DNA from: Nanobdellota archaeon
GTDB taxonomy: Archaea > Nanobdellota > Nanobdellia > Pacearchaeales > GW2011-AR1
Length of the DNA: 11,333 nt
Reading direction: 5' to 3'
Assembly: GCA_018901675.1 (NCBI GenBank)
Contig: JAHIEH010000049.1
Location: forward strand, 1 to 11,333
This document shows, piece by piece, positions 7,082 to 11,333 of the stretch. Numbering within the stretch: position 1 is the first letter of the stretch; the number at the start of each line of letters is the position of its first letter. The notes below the pieces were generated by a model. That model had not been told where the DNA came from and ran no database searches. It saw nothing but the letters and a program-made list of their open reading frames with translations. The position numbers were made by a program, and so were the translations under genes.

Positions 7082-7325
7082 AATAATTCTTGAAAAGAAA
7101 CCAGAAAACTTTTTTAGAAAGCTAGAAAGAAAAGAACAAGAAAGAATAGCCAAGAAATTTAATGAACTAGAAAAAAATCCGGAATTAGGGAAACCATTAA
7201 CTGCAAATCTTGCAGGCCTCTGGAGCTTAAGATTTGGAGATTATAGGGCAATATACCAAATTAAACAAAGCGAGTTAATTATTTTAATTCTTAAGTTAGG
7301 GCATAGAAAAAATATTTATAATTAA
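7074..7325 (+). CDS. RelE/ParE-family toxin
   Basis: The 83-residue protein has the RelE/ParE layout: a first strand MFKIILEKK, two helices with FFRKLERKEQERIAKKFNELE, then the sheet GLWSLRFGDYRAIYQI at about 48-63 and a final strand ending GHRKNIYN, the usual GHRxxIY end of archaeal RelE proteins. RelE members cut mRNA on the ribosome and ParE members inhibit gyrase; the basic GHR..Y ending and R53/R58 fit the RelE ribonuclease type better, which is inference. It overlaps the antitoxin gene by 8 bases with no Shine-Dalgarno, so it probably depends on antitoxin translation. Full length and apparently intact. Confidence 0.87.
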   Translation: MFKIILEKKPENFFRKLERKEQERIAKKFNELEKNPELGKPLTANLAGLWSLRFGDYRAIYQIKQSELIILILKLGHRKNIYN

Positions 7326-7331
7326 TGCCCC

Positions 7332-7379
7332 CGCGAGATATTTAATTTAAAGCTCAAAGCGAAGGGAATATCTCACGCG
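7332..7379. terminator. Weak hairpin between convergent genes
   Basis: GAGATAT at 7335-7341 pairs with ATATCTC at 7368-7374, extended by CGC/GCG across a 2-base bulge. It lies between the toxin end (7325) and the oppositely directed gene ending at 7347, with its right arm inside that gene. There is no flanking T-run, so a terminator role is tentative. Confidence 0.25.
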
Positions 7380-7799
7380 TTCATCTTCTAATATTTTTAT
7401 TAATTCAGAAAACATTTTTGGTTCTTTTCCTTTATATTCCATATTTACATCAAACCCATCAAATACTAACCTACTCTTTCCATCAAAAGACCATTCTGCT
7501 TCAACAAACTGAATTTTTCCTCTTTTTGTTCCAGTAAATGGAATTCCTTCTGTTTCTATGTCATCTTTATAAATTCTTAATGCTGTTTCTTTTGCTGGGC
7601 GATTCAATATATATTCGGAGGGTATTCTTAGGCCCATCCCATTAATATCAGTATCTGGAATAATTTCTGCTACTTGTTGCTCTAATGAAGAATAATCCAG
7701 ATTGTATACTCTTATCCTAACATTATTTGGATTTGGTAGAGCATTCAATATTTTTTCAAATTTTGAACAATCAATTCTTCGAACTGCACTTATTGACAT
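7347..7799 (-). CDS. Hypothetical protein, 150 residues
   Basis: I do not recognise this family. It is a soluble, mixed-charge protein with no signal peptide, membrane segment or cysteine pair. Alternating hydrophobic stretches such as VRIRVYNLDY (27-36), KIQFVEAEWSF and RLVFDGFDVNMEY suggest a mainly beta fold. The C-terminal MFSELIKILEDERVRYSLRFEL suggests a helix followed by a strand. A TATA-like CTTTAAAAAT on the minus strand (7828-7819) is about 25 bases before the ATG, so it is likely a leaderless single gene. It is convergent with the toxin gene and follows the interrupted ORF at 7869-8102, which has a near-identical promoter. The two may form a unit of unknown function. Confidence 0.7.
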   Translation of the reverse strand: MSISAVRRIDCSKFEKILNALPNPNNVRIRVYNLDYSSLEQQVAEIIPDTDINGMGLRIPSEYILNRPAKETALRIYKDDIETEGIPFTGTKRGKIQFVEAEWSFDGKSRLVFDGFDVNMEYKGKEPKMFSELIKILEDERVRYSLRFEL

Positions 7800-7818
7800 A
7801 AGAATAGATAGATTGTTG

Positions 7819-7828
7819 ATTTTTAAAG
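7819..7828 (-). promoter_or_regulatory. TATA-like box of the 150-residue hypothetical gene
   Basis: On the minus strand this reads CTTTAAAAAT, centred about 25 bases before the ATG at 7799. The same decamer stands at almost the same distance before the ORF starting at 8102. Confidence 0.5.
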
Positions 7829-7868
7829 ATTTTTATATCAAATATTGAGAAGATATATTGGTAAGTGA

Positions 7869-8102
7869 TTAAGGTAGAGGTGTGTTAAGAACTCTTTGTC
7901 TAAGTTCCTCTCTTTCATCATCAGTATAAAATTTTCCTAATCTTATTCTTGGAGGAACATATCCTATCCCGCAATTAGCATATTTGATTATTCTTTCTTT
8001 TACTTCTTGAGTAATTGGACCAATTTCGGGGAAATCAACATTAATTAAAGATTTCTAATCAAATGACCATCGCTCTTTTTTAGTTTGTGATTCTAAACTC
8101 AT
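7869..8102 (-). pseudogene. Small ORF interrupted by an in-frame TAG
   Basis: An ATG at 8102 reads MSLESQTKKERWSFD, then TAG (8057-8055), and the same frame continues for 61 codons (KSLINVDFPEIGPI and onward, ending VLNTPLP) to TAA at 7871-7869. The downstream part looks like real coding sequence: it has balanced composition and a motif-like PPRIRLGKFYTDDEREELRQ. It contains no internal ATG, so it is not simply a shorter gene. A single base change of TAG to TAT or TAC would give an uninterrupted 77-residue protein. A TATA-like box lies 25 bases upstream. The likeliest reading is a recent nonsense mutation, but amber readthrough or a sequencing error is possible. TAG ends the pop5 gene at 10888 in the same window, so it is not globally reassigned on this evidence. 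I do not recognise the protein family. Confidence 0.65.
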
Positions 8103-8120
8103 TTTGTTATTAACAATTTT

Positions 8121-8132
8121 ATATTTTTAAAG
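8121..8132 (-). promoter_or_regulatory. TATA-like box of the interrupted ORF
   Basis: CTTTAAAAATAT on the minus strand is centred about 25 bases before the ATG at 8102. It suggests that the interrupted ORF is, or recently was, transcribed. Confidence 0.5.
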
Positions 8133-8141
8133 ATGATTGTA

Positions 8142-8702
8142 TTATAAGCTATTCATTATCCCCCAGACATAAATCTCTTCGAAGAAAAGCTTTTTTTCTC
8201 CGAGAAGTCTGGATTTATAACCAAGTCTGTTAAAATTAATATTTGGAGTTAGAGAGGAAGTTAATAATAAGATTTTTCCATTTTTGTTTAGATGTTTTTT
8301 TGCCTGTTTAAGAAATCGAACAATGGTTTCATCACCCTTCTTTCCTCCGGTTGTATCTGGCTTTTTATCGTATTTATTTTCAGGCAGATAAGGGGGATTA
8401 AAAATGATTAAATCCCAGGTTTCATCTCCAACATTAGTGAACAAATCTGATTGGATAATAGTTGATAATGGAAAATGTTTTTTAAGATAACTTATTGCAG
8501 TTGAGTTAATATCTATTAAAGTTAGATTTTCTGGCTTAATTCCTGAAAGAATGCAGGTTTGTGCCTGAATCCCAGAACCAGAGCCCATATCAAGAATTTT
8601 CAACTTGTCTTTACTTTTTTTGTTGTTGATTTTATTAATTTCTTTTTCAACAAAACTTGCAAGAAAAAAAGAGTCTTCTGCTGGAGAATAGATTTCTGGC
8701 AT
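8142..8702 (-). CDS. HemK2/Mtq2-like protein N5-glutamine methyltransferase
   Basis: The 186 residues carry the marks of the short HemK2/Mtq2 branch: an N-terminal YSPAEDSFFL (5-14, family YxPxEDTxLL), SAM motif I ILDMGSGSG at 36-44, acidic D64 (LIDIN), and the catalytic NPPYLP at 102-107, which is diagnostic for amino-group methylases of glutamine in HemK/PrmC proteins. Family members in archaea and eukaryotes methylate the GGQ glutamine of release factor aRF1/eRF1, usually with the small partner Trm112; no Trm112-like gene is seen here. It starts one base after the stop of the membrane-protein gene and is last in the RNase J operon. There is no Shine-Dalgarno, so coupling to the gene upstream is likely. 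Substrate assignment follows from family only. Confidence 0.88.
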   Translation of the reverse strand: MPEIYSPAEDSFFLASFVEKEINKINNKKSKDKLKILDMGSGSGIQAQTCILSGIKPENLTLIDINSTAISYLKKHFPLSTIIQSDLFTNVGDETWDLIIFNPPYLPENKYDKKPDTTGGKKGDETIVRFLKQAKKHLNKNGKILLLTSSLTPNINFNRLGYKSRLLGEKKLFFEEIYVWGIMNSL

Positions 8703-8703
8703 T

Positions 8704-9129
8704 TTAAATTATCATGGACCAAAAAGAACCGAAAAGATTATCTACAAATTTTACAATCTGCTCTTTGTATAATAATATTCCAACAAGAAGCCCAATACAT
8801 GCAAGAAGTATCACTGCTAAAATAATTGCAAGAACCGTCCATAATTTGCTTGGTTTTTCTGATTCATATATTGAAACAATTTGAGTTGTGGGTCTTTGAA
8901 TGGCATTCTGAAAAGACTGGTTTTGCGGGACAGCAGGCATATTTTGCGGTGTTGGTTGAACTGGTTGTTGCATAGGCTCCTGCACCCTGGTTTGATATAA
9001 CAACCTTGCAGCTCCTTCAACTTCTTCTTTGCTGTAACCTGCATTATAGAAACTTTGCATTGCCTGTTTTAAAGATTCTCCTTTTGATAATGCAACTTTC
9101 AAGCCCTCAACAATTTCTTGATTTACCAT
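8704..9129 (-). CDS. Single-pass membrane protein with helical N-terminal domain, unknown function
   Basis: Starting at 9129 the protein has 141 residues. Residues 1-48 (EIVEGLKVALSKGESLKQAM, then NAGYSKEEVEGAARLL) form a compact three-helix pattern of the UBA-like kind that I associate with small archaeal membrane proteins. Residues about 50-82 are a Pro/Gln-rich linker (EPMQQPVQPTPQNMPAVPQ). A strong membrane segment follows at about 97-121 (LWTVLAIILAVILLACIGLL), then a short amphipathic tail to 141. The helical domain is probably cytoplasmic, tethered to the membrane. The frame is open to 9171, but that start overlaps the RNase J gene and adds unlikely residues; 9129 lies two bases after its stop. 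It sits between RNase J and the methylase gene, so it could help place either at the membrane, which is inference only. Confidence 0.8.
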   Translation of the reverse strand: MVNQEIVEGLKVALSKGESLKQAMQSFYNAGYSKEEVEGAARLLYQTRVQEPMQQPVQPTPQNMPAVPQNQSFQNAIQRPTTQIVSIYESEKPSKLWTVLAIILAVILLACIGLLVGILLYKEQIVKFVDNLFGSFWSMII

Positions 9130-9131
9130 TT

Positions 9132-10466
9132 TTACAACCTCAAAGTTTGGCCATCCTGCATAAGATGACATTCTTTTCCTGCACGATAACCCATCTCTCT
9201 TGCAAGCTCAATCATTGGAGTAAGCTGCTGTAAATCCCCATGTGCAGGAATTATGTTTTGCGGGTTTAATAAAGAAATTAAATCTCTTAAGTCTTCTCTT
9301 CCTGCATGTCCGGAAACATGAACATTATCAAAAATTCTAACCCCTGCTTTTTTAAGGCGATTATCCATATTCTCTTTCTGCGTGATGTTCACAGGAGTGG
9401 GAATTGTTTTAGAAGAAAATATCACATTATCATTTGGTTCAAAGTTGAAAGGCAATTGTTTCCGGGAGATTCTTTCAAGAATGCTTCCGGGTTCTCCTTG
9501 ATGGCCTGTACAAACAACTAAAGAGCCTTTTCTATCTTTATCTACTTTCCTCAAAACAGCTTCAACCTGTTTCTTGTAACTAGCTAGATAAATATCTTTT
9601 TTGAAAGGGCACATGTTAACATCCATTGCAGAAGAAACATATTTTTTCAGGCTTCTCCCTACAAAGTATATTTTCCTATTTAACTTCTTGCCAAAATCTA
9701 CAATACTTTTTAGCCTTGCTATGTGAGAAGAGAAAGTTGCAATAAAAATTGCATTGTTCTCGTTGTGAGTTGTTAATAAAACCTCTTCTACAAGATCCCT
9801 TGCAATTTTCTCACTTGGAGTTTTTCTTTCAGAACCAGAGTATAACGAATCAACAACTAAAGCCTTTACACCCTCTTTTGCGATGCTTTTTAATGCATCA
9901 TAATTTGGCGGCAGCCCTAAAATAGGCGTTTTATCCAGCTTAAAATCATTAGCATATAATACCACCCCTTCAGGAGTGTGAACGGCAATCATAGATGTCT
10001 GTATTGTTGAGTGAGTTATATTAATGAAATCTACCTTATAGTTTTTCTTCCCTTTAACAGTATAAGAAGAATTTGGCTGTATTGCTTTGATATCATTTCT
10101 TATAGTTATTCCATCATCTCCCAATATTTTTTTTAAAACAGTAACAGTAAATGGTGTTCCGACTACAGGAGCGTCATATCTATATCCCAAATAAGGAATT
10201 GCACCAATATGATCCAAATGAGCATGCCCTAAAAGAATTGCTCTCACTTTATTTCTCAATCCAAGTTGGTCTAAGAGCAAATCATCAGGCAATGCGCCTA
10301 TACTCCTAAGCCTTTTTTCAGAATAATTTTTATTGTCTTCACCCTGCAATTCAACAACAGGTGGCAAATAGAGCCCTGCATCAAGAATTATTACATCCTC
10401 CCCTAAGTCAAGAACAGTCATGTTCTTGCCAACTTCATTATAACCCCCAATTGTGTAGATTTTCAT
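9132..10466 (-). CDS. rnj: Ribonuclease J, archaeal type
   Basis: This metallo-beta-lactamase/beta-CASP nuclease is expected to degrade RNA 5' to 3' in the cytoplasm. It has 444 residues, the usual archaeal length without the bacterial C-terminal domain. Motifs: TIGGYNEVGKNMTVLD at the start; HAHLDH at 81-86 for the two metals; ITHS at 150-153; D174 in YANDFK; the beta-CASP region about 205-360 with FIATFSSHIAR (241-251) and CTGHQGEPGS (319-328); then VHVSGHAGREDL at 382-393 and IPAHGD at 406-411. All metal-binding positions I expect are present. It leads a minus-strand operon with the membrane protein (2-base gap) and the HemK2/Mtq2-like methylase. A possible 8-codon upstream ORF ends two bases before its start, and pop5 is divergent from it. 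Confidence 0.95.
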   Translation of the reverse strand: MKIYTIGGYNEVGKNMTVLDLGEDVIILDAGLYLPPVVELQGEDNKNYSEKRLRSIGALPDDLLLDQLGLRNKVRAILLGHAHLDHIGAIPYLGYRYDAPVVGTPFTVTVLKKILGDDGITIRNDIKAIQPNSSYTVKGKKNYKVDFINITHSTIQTSMIAVHTPEGVVLYANDFKLDKTPILGLPPNYDALKSIAKEGVKALVVDSLYSGSERKTPSEKIARDLVEEVLLTTHNENNAIFIATFSSHIARLKSIVDFGKKLNRKIYFVGRSLKKYVSSAMDVNMCPFKKDIYLASYKKQVEAVLRKVDKDRKGSLVVCTGHQGEPGSILERISRKQLPFNFEPNDNVIFSSKTIPTPVNITQKENMDNRLKKAGVRIFDNVHVSGHAGREDLRDLISLLNPQNIIPAHGDLQQLTPMIELAREMGYRAGKECHLMQDGQTLRL

Positions 10467-10468
10467 TT

Positions 10469-10495
10469 TTATTTTTCAAAATTATCTTTTCTCAT
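10469..10495 (-). promoter_or_regulatory. Possible 8-codon upstream ORF in the RNase J leader
   Basis: ATG at 10495 reads MRKDNFEK then TAA at 10471-10469, two bases before the RNase J ATG. AGAGG touches its ATG directly, which is too close for a usual Shine-Dalgarno to serve this start. The stop-AA-start junction is the same as between RNase J and the following gene. Translation is unproven. Confidence 0.25.
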
Positions 10496-10532
10496 CCTCT
10501 TTTTAGCTTATGAGATAAATTATGAAGCAGAG

Positions 10533-10541
10533 TTTAAAAAT
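10533..10541 (-). promoter_or_regulatory. Possible TATA-like box of the RNase J operon
   Basis: On the minus strand TTTTTAAAC lies about 70 bases before the RNase J ATG. It would give a leader of roughly 45 bases, unlike the leaderless pattern elsewhere in the window. A second AT-rich run, ATAATTTATC near 10512-10523, is an alternative closer to the gene. Confidence 0.3.
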
Positions 10542-10562
10542 TCTTGTAATGCCGGGGAAAGG

Positions 10563-10570
10563 TTTTTATT
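10563..10570 (+). promoter_or_regulatory. TATA-like box of pop5
   Basis: TTTTTATT is centred about 26 bases before the ATG at 10592, predicting a leaderless message. This supports that start over the in-frame ATG at 10601. Confidence 0.4.
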
Positions 10571-10591
10571 CTTAATTTTGCTTGATTAAAT

Positions 10592-10888
10592 ATGGTTGGA
10601 ATGAAACCCTTAAAACCGAGCATGAAAGAAAATAAAAGATACATGCGGGTTAGAAGCGAGGGAATTAATCTTAAGGAAAGTGTAGAAAAAGCTATTCTGG
10701 AGTTCTCTGGTATTTCTGGATTGAGCAAATCAGGATTGGCGTTTATAAGTTATGATAAAAATTCTGCGGTTATCTCGGTGAATAGAGAAGCAGTTAATAA
10801 TGTTAGGGCTTCTTTAGTTGTTTTTCCTGAGAAAATAGAGGTAAAAAGGATTTCTGGAACACTTAGAGGTTTAAAAGCAAAAGAATAG
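10592..10888 (+). CDS. rnp2: RNase P protein component 2 (Pop5/Rpp14 family)
   Basis: Pop5 is one of the protein subunits of archaeal RNase P, which removes the 5' leader of tRNA precursors; it pairs with Rpp30 and contacts the catalytic domain of the RNA. The 98-residue protein begins with the family signature (KPLKPSMKENKRYMRVRS at about 5-22, compare LPPTLRxKKRYIAF), followed by helix LKESVEKAILEFSGISGLS, strand LAFISYDKNSAVISVNREAVNNVRASL (about 49-75) and strand KIEVKRISGTLRGLK. It is slightly shorter than the 110-125 residues common in archaea. It ends with TAG. Its promoter faces away from RNase J across a 125-base gap, so two RNA-processing genes share one intergenic region. Confidence 0.88.
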   Translation: MVGMKPLKPSMKENKRYMRVRSEGINLKESVEKAILEFSGISGLSKSGLAFISYDKNSAVISVNREAVNNVRASLVVFPEKIEVKRISGTLRGLKAKE

Positions 10889-10951
10889 CAGAATATCCAG
10901 CAGAGGATAATAATTCCCAAATCAGATTCTTGCTAATTTTTTATAAATATG

Positions 10952-10960
10952 TTTATAAAC
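10952..10960 (+). promoter_or_regulatory. TATA-like box of the gene at the right edge
   Basis: TTTATAAAC is centred about 25 bases before the ATG at 10981 and is identical to the box of the toxin-antitoxin operon at 6782-6790. Confidence 0.55.
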
Positions 10961-10980
10961 CAAAAGATAAATAAAATTGG

Positions 10981-11333
10981 ATGAAAGTGAGCATATTTAT
11001 GAATTCTACACACCTGTGTTACCTATCGTCAATGATATATGGAGACATTAAAAAGAGGGGGATAGACCTAGATGAAAGTGGCTGTCTCTGCACTATTTAT
11101 GATAGGTTAAAACGAGGCGGAAACACTCTTGATTTGTCAAAAAATGAAGGCTATGGCAATTTAGAATATGCAATTGCGCATCTCCATGATACTAAATTAA
11201 AAAAAGATTGTATTGGGAAAGCAAAAGAAATTGTAGAAGCCAATCCCCAAATAAAATTCTGTATATTTTCATATCATGAGGGGGTAGAAGAGGGTATTGG
11301 GGAACAAAAAAATGTGGTGTATTTAAATTATCA
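10981..11333 (+). CDS. Hypothetical protein, N-terminal part, runs off the window
   Basis: An ATG at 10981 opens a frame of 117 codons with no stop before the right edge. It begins MKVSIFMNSTHLCYLSSMIYGDIKK and contains a CLC motif (residues about 39-41), DTKLKKDCIGKAKEIVEANP, and FCIFSYHEGVEEG. The alternating hydrophobic strand and helix pattern suggests a soluble alpha/beta protein. There is no clear membrane segment and I do not recognise the family. A TATA-like box 25 bases upstream supports the start and a leaderless message. Without the C-terminus I offer no function. Confidence 0.65.
   Translation, partial: MKVSIFMNSTHLCYLSSMIYGDIKKRGIDLDESGCLCTIYDRLKRGGNTLDLSKNEGYGNLEYAIAHLHDTKLKKDCIGKAKEIVEANPQIKFCIFSYHEGVEEGIGEQKNVVYLNY

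Noticed and set aside
6749..7873. Exact 12-base direct repeat TAAGTGATTAAG at 6749-6760 and 7862-7873 around the toxin-antitoxin and hypothetical genes, as possible attachment sites.
   Set aside because: A 12-base match is expected by chance at least once in 11 kb of AT-rich DNA, the flanks do not match, and no integrase is present.
7869..8102. Genome-wide use of TAG as a sense codon (pyrrolysine-type code).
   Set aside because: The pop5 frame ends at TAG at the expected family length, and no pyrrolysine machinery is in the window; one interrupted ORF is not enough.
8704..9171. Longer start (9171) for the membrane protein.
   Set aside because: It would overlap the RNase J C-terminus by about 40 bases and adds residues without family support; the ATG at 9129 lies two bases after the RNase J stop.

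Overview
The window comes from an archaeon. It holds an Mre11–Rad50 pair, an archaeal-type RNase J, the RNase P protein Pop5/Rnp2 and a HemK2/Mtq2-like protein methylase. First genes of transcription units mostly have an AT-rich TATA-like box about 25-30 bases before the start codon and little or no leader, as in leaderless archaeal transcription. The DNA is AT-rich, intergenic gaps are short and several proteins are shorter than usual. This fits a small-genome lineage such as the DPANN archaea (for example Woesearchaeota or Pacearchaeota), but that placement is inference from style, not from a marker gene.

Layout: (1) Positions 1-3315, minus strand: mre11 followed one base later by rad50, which runs off the left edge with an intact frame for 682 codons. 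This is the double-strand-break nuclease/ATPase. (2) Positions 3316-3529: a divergent intergenic region with a bidirectional TATA-like element, nested and mutually exclusive inverted repeats, and a T-run. It may encode a short RNA. (3) Positions 3530-6698, plus strand: a three-gene operon joined by two 4-base ATGA overlaps. A fused gamma-alpha subunit and a beta subunit of a 2-oxoacid:ferredoxin oxidoreductase enclose a class I SAM-dependent methyltransferase. (4) Positions 6749-8141: an accessory-looking stretch with a type II toxin-antitoxin pair (ribbon-helix-helix-like antitoxin and RelE/ParE toxin), an unrecognised 150-residue protein, and a small ORF interrupted by an in-frame TAG. (5) Positions 8142-10466, minus strand: an RNase J operon. 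RNase J comes first, then a single-pass membrane protein, then the HemK2/Mtq2-like methylase, with 1-2 base gaps. (6) Positions 10592-10888, plus strand: pop5/rnp2, divergent from RNase J. (7) From 10981 to the right edge: the start of an unrecognised protein.

Together these are core information-processing genes (DNA break repair, mRNA decay, tRNA 5' maturation, release-factor methylation) and one central-metabolism operon, with a small variable island between them. The least ordinary parts are the methyltransferase lodged between the two oxidoreductase subunits, three near-copies of the mre11 start region, the 10-bp-phased CTATAG repeats at the antitoxin promoter, the amber-interrupted ORF, and the hairpin-rich spacer at 3349-3483. 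I saw no CRISPR array, tRNA, rRNA or insertion sequence.
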